The position numbers and the translations under genes are program-made. A DNA stretch of 64,000 nucleotides, from contig OY282560.1 of assembly GCA_958295665.1 (NCBI GenBank), forward strand, positions 94,278,311 through 94,342,310, read 5' to 3'. This DNA comes from Tipula vernalis (Eukaryota; Arthropoda; Insecta; Diptera; Tipulidae). Below the pieces are notes generated by a model. The model worked only from the letters and a program-made list of their open reading frames with translations, did no database searches and was not told the origin of the DNA. Positions 20,137 through 29,191 of the stretch are shown here, in pieces. How positions within the stretch are numbered: position 1 is the stretch's first letter; the number at the start of each line of letters is the position of its first letter.

Positions 20137-20430
20137 GGCCAGGCGGAGTCATTTTTTAATATCCAACTTTATGCTAATATACATACTACTTAATTTCTTT
20201 ATATGAAATTACATATGTATAGTGAAGCAAAACGTCTGCCAAAGTCATTTATCTTCTAGATTTTTAAATGTTTTTTTTTTAGGTAGGGACATCGTTCACT
20301 ATCCTGAATGACGTCTTTATCATTGTTTAAGAATAGAGGGGTTCTCCGACTGTTTGTAAATGTTGTGCCCACTATGTTACGATCTTTTGGACCATATTGA
20401 ATAATTTTTATATATCATTTTTCAACTGAA
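20137..20430 (+). repeat. decayed edge monomers of satellite A
   Basis: Recognisable but diverged monomer pieces: AATATCCAACTTTATGCTAA near 20159, AAAACGTCTGCCAAAGTCA near 20228, and GAATAGAGGGGTTCTCC near 20332. They are separated by about 60 bp of foreign sequence (T-run, then GTAGGGACATCG). This is what array edges look like when homogenisation no longer reaches them. Confidence 0.75.
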
Positions 20431-20680
20431 CTTTGATTTTTTAAATTGTTTTTTTTTGTACAATTTAAATTAAGTCTTAAGTTTATTTAAAAGTTTTTTT
20501 TTTAAATTTAAATTAGATAAGTAAAATAATTGTTTACGTACAAATTTATAATAACGAAAGATTTATTATTCTTACTAATACATTCACAGGAAATTCAATT
20601 TTTAGGACAAACTTCACACCCGTCAAAACTCAAATTTTATTTGTTACGTATTGTTCTCCGAACCATAGTTAAATCGCCAC
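20431..20680. other. A+T-rich spacer
   Basis: A/T runs only, including a self-complementary patch of AATTTAAATTA near 20461 and 20505. Nothing coding seen. Confidence 0.5.
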
Positions 20681-21225
20681 AATATGCAATATTGGAGTGT
20701 TGAAAATCCGCACTGACTTCGCCAAGTTGAACATCAGCGTCCTTGGACTATCAATGTGTGGTGTGTAATATTTGGCAACAAACTCATCGGTCCCCACATT
20801 ATTGAAGGCAACTTAAATGGTCAAATGTACCGAGATATTTTGGTAAATGAACTGCCAACATTATTTGAAGACTTGAGCTTAGAAGTGCGACGGAGCTTGT
20901 GGTTTCAACATGATGGTTATCCCGCTCGTTATTCGTTGGTATCGTGATTTCAATTGTCGCTGGATCGGGAGAGAAGGTCCGGTAAATTGGCTTGCCAGAT
21001 CACCAGATCTTACTTCGCCACATTTTTTTTTGTGGGGCTATCTCAAAGACCAAGTTTACAAACAAAAACCAACGTATTGTTGGTGAGAATATGATTGAGC
21101 GAATCAGAAATGCTTATGCTGAAATTCAAGCAGACACACTTCTCAGTTGTGTACAGTCATTTGAGATGCGGATTAATAAGTGTATTGACGTCGAAGGCCA
21201 TCATTTTGAGCTCTTAATTTAATTG
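20681..21225 (+). pseudogene. mariner-family transposase remnant (second, different copy)
   Basis: Translations in shifting frames give YWSVENPH, VNVWCVIFG..LIGPHI, YRDILVNELP, WFQHDGYPARY, then after a frameshift FNCRWIGREGPVNW and ARSPDLTSPHFFLWGYLKD, and finally a C-terminal segment ending in GHHFELLI with a TAA at about 21222. These are the ordered blocks of a DDE/DDD transposase catalytic domain. The Asp in QHDG and the Asp in SPDL are the second and third ligands; the N-terminal DNA-binding half is missing. At least two frame breaks. Its sequence differs from the remnant at 8812-9180, so it belongs to a different subfamily. Terminal repeats were not identified. Confidence 0.85.
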
Positions 21226-22380
21226 AAAGATGATGAGGCGAGGGGACTCATGTAAATCAAGCACCCTTTTCCCAGTTATTTGAAATTTGCAACACACATA
21301 CATTTAAATTAATACAAGTGCGGTGTCGTTTTAATTTGCTATACAGCACTAATTAGATTAAGTACCGTGGGGAATTTAAAAAAAAACATCTCGAAAAAAC
21401 TTTTCAATCGTTTTCTTATTATTACCGTAAAAGTTTCGTTTTTGTTGATTTGTATGGCAAGGAGCGAGAATGTTTAAAAAAAAAGTTCACAAAATAAGCA
21501 TGAAAATATTTTGTGGTTTTATTCAATTTTATTTGAATTTTGATGATGTGTCAAAGCTTTTTTTGATTTTTAAATTACTGTATCACCATTTAATATGCGG
21601 ATTGAGTACGTAAAAAAATTAAGTAAATCAATTGAGGTACGCATACCGCATGTACATAAAATATTTGATCGCTCTGTGTAATGTTCGTACTGAGAAAGGT
21701 GGTGTTGTTTTGCACAAAATACTATTTGCCAAATAATTTTTTTTAATTAAAAATGAAAATGTTTTCGCGGTTTATATACGACACTAAAAACCAGATATGA
21801 TTTAATATTATTAAGCCTGTGTAAAGTACATAAAAAATTCAATTTATTTGAATATGCCTCACAGGTACCACAGGCACTGTTGTACAGTTGTTTCTCGTTT
21901 ATTGTAAAAATAAAAGTTTTATTTACCATCCCACATTAAACATTTAACTCTTTTCGGAATTATACAAACAAAAAAAAATAAAAGATTCAACATTTAAACA
22001 AATTTTTTAATAAATTGAGATACTATGCTGTAAGCTTAATGTTACATTTTGTTTTATTACTTTCAGTTTGTCGCTAGGGTATTTTTGTTTCTTTTTTTTA
22101 AATGCACAGATTTTAAAATACGATTATGAATAAAACAAATTTAAGAGCCCAGATTCTTCTGGGAATGAAAAAAATATTAAGGAAGGAAATTCCAGTTATG
22201 CTAATTAAATTCATTTCCTATAATATACTATAAAATTTCAGAGTTACTCACATTTTAGAACCAGAATGGAAAAGTTCAACATTTCTGATGTAATAATTAT
22301 GAAGCCTTAAACAAACAAATACACTTGCATATATTTAAACATAACGTGTTTAGTTCCTTTTTTATGCTTTTTAGATACCC
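21226..22380. other. A+T-rich non-coding DNA
   Basis: No supported gene. The minus-strand frame at 21747-21929 has no recognisable motif. TATACAGCACT near 21350 resembles a transposon terminus but has no partner that I could find. Confidence 0.45.
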
Positions 22381-22409
22381 AAGGTAATGTGGAGATTCGA
22401 TAATGGCGG

Positions 22410-22509
22410 GAAATGAGAAAATTGCATCGTAAATACATCTATGCGATGTCCTCATTGATAGAGTCAATATACTTCGGGACGAATGGATTGAAATCGGCGG
22501 ATATGCGGT
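22410..22509 (+). other. weak candidate exon
   Basis: One frame gives WREMRKLHRKYIYAMSSLIE and then YFGTNGLKSADMR, ending at a GTAAGT-like donor (22509). The segment is less A+T-rich than its flanks and looks protein-like. The frame is closed by a stop just upstream and no acceptor fits well, and an alternative frame is also open. No family is recognised. Confidence 0.2.
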
Positions 22510-22814
22510 AAGTTCGTTATTCTATTTAAATGCTAGATGAAAATATTATCGTATATTCGTATAAAGTTTAAAAAATGTCCTTATCAGGACAACCATTTAT
22601 TTTAATAAAAGAAGAAAATTTGTTTGTCTAATTTGATTATTTCAGATATTCATATTTTATTGTATTGGTATTAAATTATAATTCGTTTCATAGGGATGGA
22701 CATGAGTGTGAAGTTAATGCTAAAAACAAATAAAGAAAAGTTACACTGTTGAATTAGCCTTTTTTCATCCAATTGGAATTTAGATTAAATCGAAAGTTAA
22801 ACCACAAACCCTAC

Positions 22815-23010
22815 ATAGGAAACAGATTCTTTTCATCATTTTCAAATAGCTGGGCCACATATATATCTGTATATCCCGAAGGTCCTGAACATTTTTTAGA
22901 ATAGCTAGGCCATATAGCTATCTAGGATACCAAGCTGATCCAATTGTGATGAACATTACTATATTTCACAGAATTTAATACTTCAATATTTACATTAAAT
23001 TTAAGTCCAC
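22815..23010 (+). repeat. diverged satellite-like fragment
   Basis: Contains GATCCAATTGTGATGAAC (about 22937) with upstream AGCTGGGCCACAT and AGCTAGGCCATAT. The same motif set recurs in the transition zone at 27930-28290 (CATCCAATTGTGATGAACTT and similar), so this is a dispersed old tandem repeat. Confidence 0.6.
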
Positions 23011-23137
23011 TTTCCAAACGATAACAGATGTCTGCTAGCTGATTTGTTTTAAGCTGGACCCTAATACTATCGAAATATATCTGTATAATCATTGGGTAAG
23101 AGCTCAGGTAAATAATTTGAACATTTTATATTTTTGA

Positions 23138-23167
23138 ATTACTTCGGTCTAAACAGACCAAAGTAAT
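23138..23167. repeat. near-perfect hairpin
   Basis: ATTACTTCGGTCT and AGACCAAAGTAAT surround the loop AAAC: a 13-position stem with one mismatch. It lies about 50 bases before the LINE insertion site. No T-run follows, so it is not a terminator. Confidence 0.7.
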
Positions 23168-23211
23168 GAAATCCTGTCAAAAATGATGAAAAATTTAGTT
23201 GGTCCAAAACC

Positions 23212-23220
23212 ACTTTTCAC
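23212..23220 (+). repeat. target-site duplication, left copy (LINE copy 2)
   Basis: ACTTTTCAC, repeated at 27174-27182. Confidence 0.85.
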
Positions 23221-23800
23221 CCTCCTAGAACTAGGATCCCGAACCAAAAACAAAGATGGTTTTCGGGAGGCCCTTAGCAACATTTTGGGGGATAAAGCTG
23301 GAGTGGTGAGTTTTGGAGACAGGCTAACTCTAGAGATCCTAAATATTGACTAGTGCAGTAGTAAGGCAGATGTGGAAAAAGGCCTTAGAGCAAAAATATC
23401 AGAGTCGGAAGACATAGAGGTCCGTCTGTTTCCGAGCCCCAGGAAACCACAAGTAGCGGTCGTAGCCCTGAATAGTAAAGCGGCTATTAAGCTCCTTAAC
23501 CACGGCGTCATTAAAGTAGGTTGGACTGATTGCAGAGTCCATAAAAGAGTCATTGCGGTGCGCTGTTTTAGGTGTTTTGGCTACGGCCATGTAGCTACAG
23601 AATGTCAGGGACCGGACAGAAGTAAGCTTTGCTATAAGTGTTTTAGTACCGACCATGTGACAAAGGTGTGCACTACCCAGGAACACTGCGTGCTCTGCAC
23701 GGAGAAGGGACATGGCCAGGTAGAAGTGGCCCATATTCCAGGATCCGGGAAGTGCAAGTTGTACAGGGAAGCACTTGAGGCGGCCAAAAAACGCCAATGA
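23221..23800 (+). pseudogene. LINE copy 2 ORF1, C-terminal half with zinc knuckles
   Basis: The frame runs from the truncation point through LLELGSRTKNKDGF, corresponding to LLEIGPNRKNKGVF in copy 1. It meets one in-frame TAG at 23351-23353 and is then open to the TGA at 23798-23800. Three Cys modules are intact: CFRCFGYGHVATEC, CYKCFSTDHVTKVC and CVLCTEKGH..C. The N-terminal half of ORF1 is lost by 5' truncation. The stop codon overlaps the ORF2 start as ATGA (23797-23800), the same junction as in copy 1, so the overlap is a family trait, likely for coupled translation. Confidence 0.9.
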
Positions 23801-26800
23801 TGCTACGGATAATACAGGGTAACATGCATCGTAGCAGAATTGCTGACTACCTCCTACCGCAGTTGGCAGCTGAAAAAGGAGCGGAGCTGCTTCTCCTAAG
23901 TGAGCAGTATTGTAATAGGAAGTCGCCATTATGGTATTCTGACTTGTTAGGAACCGCTGCAGTCTGGATTCCTAACGGAAAGATCCACGTCCAGAACCAT
24001 TGGGCAGGCGTTGGATACGTGTGGGTGAAATGCAAAGAGGCAACATATTTTAGTGGCTATTTCACCCCAAATGAGGCAATTGCAGTATTCCAGTCGAAAC
24101 TCGACACGCTGGAGGATGAGATTATGAATACGGCTGGAAGTGTGGTGATATCTGTAGACTTTAACGCTAGAGCACTTGAGTGGGGAACGACTCACCCAGA
24201 CACCAGAGGCAGGCTTACTTTGGAGATGGCCGTTTTAAATGAAGGCCACACTAACACATTTCGACGGCCAGGATATACCGAGACCATTCCTGATATTACA
24301 CTCGCCTCGGAAGCCCTAATTCCACTGACACACGGATTGAGAGTTATGGAAGATTATTCGGGAAGTGATCATCAATACATTACTTTTGCAGTCGGTAATG
24401 AATCCCGATTAATTTCGCAAAATAAACCAGGCAGGTGGAACCTAAAAAAACTGAATAGTGAGCGGTTCGTAGCAGAACTAAAAAATGGGGGACAAGGCAT
24501 TGAAGACACGGCGAAAGGGAGCAGTAGAGCCGCAACGGAGGAACAGGTTTCGGCCACTATGTGTATTATAGATACAGCCTGCAAGGTCGCTATGCCGCAG
24601 ACGAAACCCAGACACGGTAAGCCATCCAAGTACTGATGGACGTCGGATATAGCGGAATTAAGAAGGAAATGCTTTGCACTACGCCCAAAGGCCCAACGCA
24701 CGGCCAACCAAGCCGAAACCTATCAAGTTTCTGCAGCGCATAGGTGTGCAAGGAAGTAACTACGATACGCTATTAATAAAAGCAACATCAGCTGCTGGAG
24801 AAACCTTATTGACGATATAGATAGGGATCCATGGGGACTAGGCTATAAAATAGTCACACGGAAGCTTGGAGCACAGAAGCCTACCCAAGTAATTGATTGT
24901 GTTACTATGGAGGGGATTGTCCGTACCCTCTTCTCCAACCAGCCGCAATGGGATGAAATCGTTTTTGCTCAGAACATAGAGGCCCCGCTTTTCTCGGATC
25001 AAGAACTGGAAAGAGCAGTTCTGTCAATGAAGAACAAAAACGCCCCTGGACCAGATGGAATACCCAGCGAGATCCTAAAGATAGTATGGCGGGAAGACTC
25101 AAACTTGCTGCTACGTATGTACAACTCGTGCTTCGTGAAGAAGTGTTCAGCACGCGGTGGAAAAGAGCAGGTTAGCTCTCATTAGTAAAGGCAAAGGGGA
25201 TCCAGAGCTGCCCTCATCATATCGACCATTATGTATGCTCGACATAACGGGTAAAGTAATGGAGAAACTAATAAGAGCAAGACTGATTGACGCGATTCGA
25301 GCCGCTGGTGACCTTTCACCACGACAATATGGCTTCAGGGCAGGATTATCAACTATATATGCTATTAGAGAGGTAACGGAGGCAGTACGTAGAGCTGAAA
25401 ACCACAACCATTTTACAAGGCGCATTGTGCTATTAGTGACGCTCGACGTAAAAAATGCCTTCAACTCAGCAAGAGCTGGGAATCATTATTGACGCAAAGT
25501 TGAGCTTTTTCGAGCAGATCAAGCAGACAGCGGATAAGGCGGCAAGATGAGTATCAGCCCTAAGAACGCTCATGGCTAACACCAGCGGCCCAAGGGCAAG
25601 CAAACTGCGCCTTTTAATGTCAGCGTCCCAGTCAGTTCTACTGTATGGCGCGAAGATTTGGGCCGACTCCTTGAGTAGGGAGGTATATCGGAAGCGACTG
25701 GCTCAGGTACAGCGACGGGAAGCTCTACGAGTAGCATCGGCATACCGGACAGTATCCGAAGCAGCTGTTTATGATCATACATGCAAACATTATCGGAACA
25801 TCAACATCAGTCACATTTGCTGAAATAAAATAAATTTATGTAATGTAATTGTAAACAAATAGGAAAATTTATTATTATATACTTGCATCTAAAATTAATC
25901 CTAAATCCAATATCCATATTAGTATGTAGATTAATCTAAAAGAAAAAAGAAATCTCATTAACAATTTATTTATCATATTATAAAATGAAAATAATTAACT
26001 TAAAAATTCTTGTATACACAGCTCACCATAACATCTGTCAAATTCCAAAATGTAGCTGAGTTTATGTTCAATTCGTGATGCAGTTCGAAAATTATGAATA
26101 CCGACACGACATCTGTGTGAATAATTGGGAAGATGCTGAAATTATTCGAACATAATTTTCGACTGTACGCTTTTCTGCTGTGTATATATTTTTTTTGTCA
26201 TTCTAATTTTGACTGCCATTGTACAAACAAGAATTAACCAAATTGTAATAAATAATAAGAAAAATATTCAAATTGTATTTCCAACAAAATAAATCAGAAT
26301 TATTAAATCGAGTCGTTCATATTGTGAAACCAAAGGTGTTTTTTTATTTGTGGTTTATACAACATAACCAAAATTGAAGATACAGTCCACTCAATTGCAA
26401 CGTGGAAAAGGTGCACGGTCGGAATACAAAATAGAAACATTTTGGCTTGTGCTCCACTAACAGCAGCCATAGTTGTTATAGCGGGCTGCATCCCATCGAC
26501 CTTTTGGCCAAGGAGCGGAAAGCGGTCTACTTTGCGAAATGCTGAATTGGGGAGGAAACTAGCGAGTTTTGAGGAAAGTTCTCGAACTATGGAGCGCTGG
26601 CAGGCAAAATGGGAGCGCGAAACCACGGGAAGATGGACTGCAAGGCTGATCCCAAGAGTAAGTGAGTGGGCCGAGCGCCAGCACGGCGAGGTCGACTACT
26701 ACAAAAGTAAATTCCTGAGTGGGCATGGCTATTTTAGGAAATACCTACATACAATGGAGAAGGCAGATTCCCAGGAGTGTATCTACTTACCAGGTGTAGT

Positions 26801-27014
26801 GGACGATGCGGAGCATACCTTCTTCCAATGTGGAAACTGGGCCGAGCAAAGAAGAGGGGCGCAGGAGGCAGCAGGCTTGTGCCCAGAAACCGCAGCTGAA
26901 TATTTGCTTCGCGGGGAAGAATCGTGGAGAAGGATGAAGGCTCTTGCGGAGGAAATCTTAAAATCCAAAAAATTCGACCTAAATAGAAGTGTCTGGTTGA
27001 TGGGAGTGCTCTAG
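23797..27014 (+). pseudogene. LINE copy 2 ORF2, broken by stops, deletion and a solo LTR
   Basis: The endonuclease domain is open for about 280 codons (IIQGNMHRSRIAD, SEQY, VDFNARALEWG, RPGYTETIPDIT, GSDHQYITF). In-frame stops at 24634-24636 and about 24760 and a frameshift near 25155 follow. NAPGPDGIPSEILK, SYRPLCMLD, PRQYGFRAG and LVTLDVKNAFNSA are present. About 465 bp corresponding to the palm, including the catalytic Asp pair, is then missing at about 25471 compared with copy 1. After thumb sequence (RASKLRLLMSA..VLLYGAKIWAD) the solo LTR intervenes. From 26463 the C-terminal region resumes, with the Cys/His block CIYLPGVVDDAEHTFFQC, and stops at 27014. Inactive. Confidence 0.9.
25766..26462. 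mobile_element. solo LTR (697 bp) with 5-bp target duplication
   Basis: Begins TGTTTATGATCAT and ends CTCCACTAACA, the TG...CA ends of a retrotransposon LTR (TGTT/AACA). GCAGC lies directly on both sides (25761-25765 and 26463-26467). Removing the LTR and one GCAGC restores an open LINE frame that reads SEAAIVVIAGC, matching copy 1. A TATA-like TGTATATATTT (about 26180) and several AATAAA sites are inside. No internal retroviral-type coding region remains, so two LTRs have recombined. Whether it is Copia-, BEL- or Gypsy-type is not decided. Confidence 0.9.
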
Positions 27015-27173
27015 CAGAGCTGCAAAATATAAGATCTAGTCCGAGGTAATGTGGCAAACAGTTCCAGATCAGATCGGAAGAAGGGGAGGTGATTTTAGTC
27101 GGTAGTCCGGCAACGGGAGTCCGACACTCCGTGCGTAAATGCATTTTCACCTACCCCACCACAAAAAAAAAAA
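27015..27173 (+). other. 3' untranslated region and A-tail of LINE copy 2
   Basis: A G+C-moderate segment after the ORF2 stop, ending CCCACCAC followed by a run of about 12 A. It is the only 3' terminus of this family in the window. Confidence 0.85.
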
Positions 27174-27182
27174 ACTTTTCAC
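27174..27182 (+). repeat. target-site duplication, right copy (LINE copy 2)
   Basis: ACTTTTCAC directly after the A-run; the first A is shared with the tail, so the duplication may be 8 bp. Confidence 0.85.
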
Positions 27183-27525
27183 GACGTTTTGAAAGTCCCT
27201 GAGTCTAAAAAAGCAAAAAAAAAAAAATATCCGTCCGTCTGTCTGGATGTTTGTTGGTCTGTACCCATGGTATCTTGAGAACGGCTTGTTCGATTTTGAA
27301 TTTTTTTTTTTTGCCAGTCTGTTTTTATGGTCAAGGCCAAGATTTGAAAAGCTTTTGGAATGAGATTAAGATATAGTGAGCAGTTGGCTAGAAGAGAAAG
27401 AGAGTTTGCGTTTGGGTAGATGGTTGAGTTGGGGGCCGCTTTGCGAGTTGAATTGGGATTGAGTTGGGTTGGATGTGGTGTGTTTGTATGTATGTGCAAC
27501 ATATGTATATGATTTTTAAATTAAG
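27183..27525. other. non-coding flank with low-complexity tracts
   Basis: A-run near 27220, a TCCGTCCGTCTGTCTGG segment, a T-run near 27300 and GT-rich sequence near 27470-27500. Nothing coding seen. Confidence 0.5.
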
Positions 27526-27800
27526 TTCTGGAATATGGCCAATTATGAGGGAACTTGCCTATTTCTCAACCAATTCTGCATTGGAAATGGGATTCTAAAA
27601 TGATTTTTGAAAATTCGGTTTGTGCCTTCGAAATGGGATTTTAAAATAATTTTTGGATAAAGTTCTGGAATATGGCCAAGTATGATGGAACTTGCCCGTT
27701 TCTCAACCGAATATGATGAAATTTGACATGTGGGTTGGAAATTGCATTTTAAAATGATTTTTGAATTGAATTAATGAAGACCGAAGTTCTGATCAACTTA
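27526..27800 (+). repeat. decayed tandem repeat, block 1
   Basis: TCTGGAATATGGCCAA at 27526 and 27662 heads two units that share ACTTGCC, TTTCTCAACC, GAAATGGGATT and TTTTAAAATGATTTTTG-type motifs. Units are about 136 bp apart and well diverged. The same motif set recurs at 28860-29190. Confidence 0.65.
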
Positions 27801-27929
27801 TGAGGTTTCAGCCCTTTATATTTTTTGTTATTTTCGCTTATTGGAATTAATTCATGGAAATATTCGCAAAAGCTCCGTCGCTTTAAAATATTGTAGTTAA
27901 AATAATATATATACCACCACCCTTTCACA

Positions 27930-28300
27930 GAATTTTCCCCACATTTTTGAATGGTTTGGCCAATTGTAAATCTAGTTGGCCAACCTCATCCAATTGTGAT
28001 GAACTTTACTATTGTATATTTCAATGAATTGAATTTTTAATAATTTTGTATAATTCGAAAATATGTTATACCGCCGATCACAGAGATGTTCACAAGGTCT
28101 TGCCCACATTTTCGGATAGCTTAGTTAAGTACCAGTCTTTGTGGTCAACCTGATCCAATTGTAATGAACTTTACTACAAAATATTTCGAAATTTTCGTAA
28201 ATTTGGATGAATTAAAAGATGTCGTACCGTCTTACTCATATTTTGTGAATAGCTTGCCCATGTGATAAACTTTACTATACTTAACAAAATTCAGTACTTT
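27930..28300 (+). repeat. decayed tandem repeat, block 2
   Basis: CCAATTGTGATGAACTTTACT at about 27992 is followed by CCAATTGTAATGAACTTTAC near 28154 and a shorter match near 28262. The spacing is about 160 bp. Related to the fragment at 22815-23010. Confidence 0.6.
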
Positions 28301-28316
28301 ATGTAAAATGACAGAA

Positions 28317-28500
28317 ATTGCATTGCAATAAACGCCGGTATTCGACAAGGAGACGTTCTGTCACCGATACTCTTTAATTTCACGTTGGAATATATCTTTG
28401 ATCTTTCGTAGAAGTGAAATACCGCAGGGTAACATCTTATACCCGAAGCCAAATCAGGTTCATGTCTTTGCAGATGTTATGAGAATGATGGGCCGGGGTG
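28317..28500 (+). pseudogene. reverse-transcriptase relic of another LINE
   Basis: One frame reads INAGIRQGDVLSPILFN followed by FTLEYIF, the classic block preceding the catalytic loop of non-LTR reverse transcriptases. After a frame break near 28408 another frame gives RSEIPQGNIL and VHVFADVMRMMGRG, where the usual YADD has decayed to FADV. It is only about 60 codons long with no other part of the element nearby. The family differs from the R1-clade copies in this window. Confidence 0.7.
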
Positions 28501-28800
28501 TAGCATTTTGAAGTTTTATTGTATGCATTTATTGTAATTTTTGGTTAAAGAATTCCAAAAACACGTATTGGTACGGAAACAATTTAGGCTTCAAACGTAC
28601 TCAGGTAAGCTTACCTTTAGCATTTTGGCATAGGTTAAAATTTCGTCCTACCCAACTTGATAGGGGTCTTTTAATTTGCTATGTTTATCGAGTAGCAGTA
28701 TAGAAGCTTGAAGCAGTGTCTTAAGTATAAGTTTTTGTTTTGACAATATTAGTTTATGATTTAAGATAAGTATTGCTTGATTCACTGAAAAGAAATATCG
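28501..28800. other. unassigned A+T-rich stretch
   Basis: Contains a short palindromic GTAAGCTTAC (28606). Nothing coding seen. Confidence 0.45.
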
Positions 28801-29191
28801 CGAGGCCAAATATGCGTATGCGCTGGAAATGGGATTCTAACATTATTCTTGGATAAAAGTCTAGGATATGGCCAATGATGACGAAACTTGACGTTTTCTC
28901 ATCCGATTATGATGAAATTTTGCATGTAAGACGGAAATGGAACTCGGAACTTGCCTATTTCTTAACCGATTATGATGAAATTTGACATGTGCGATGAAAT
29001 GGGATTCTAAAACGGTTTTTGGATGAAATTCTGTAATATGGCCAATAAAGACGTTCTTAACGGGTTTGAGTGAAATTTGAAGTCTGCCATGGAAATGGTA
29101 TTCTAAAGTGATTTTTGGATAAAGTTCTGGAATATGGCCAAGTAGCACAGACTTGGCTATTCCTTAACCGATTATGATGAAATTAGATAAA
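28801..29191 (+). repeat. decayed tandem repeat, block 3, adjoining satellite B
   Basis: Units share GGCCAA, CCGATTATGATGAAAT (28902, 28968, 29169), TGGAAATGG and ATTCTAA motifs with irregular spacing of roughly 70-135 bp. The last unit runs straight into the first satellite B monomer. It is the boundary zone of the large array. Confidence 0.65.

Larger units (their letters stand above)
23221..27173 (+). mobile_element. R1-clade non-LTR retrotransposon, copy 2, 5'-truncated, with tail
   Basis: Same family as 13027-17097 but diverged. It begins abruptly inside ORF1 at 23221 and ends in a 3' untranslated region with an A-run (27162-27174). ACTTTTCAC occurs immediately before (23212-23220) and after (27174-27182) the element: a 9-bp target-site duplication, as expected from target-primed reverse transcription with 5' truncation. 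It is interrupted by a solo LTR at 25766-26462 and carries an internal reverse-transcriptase deletion. Confidence 0.93.
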
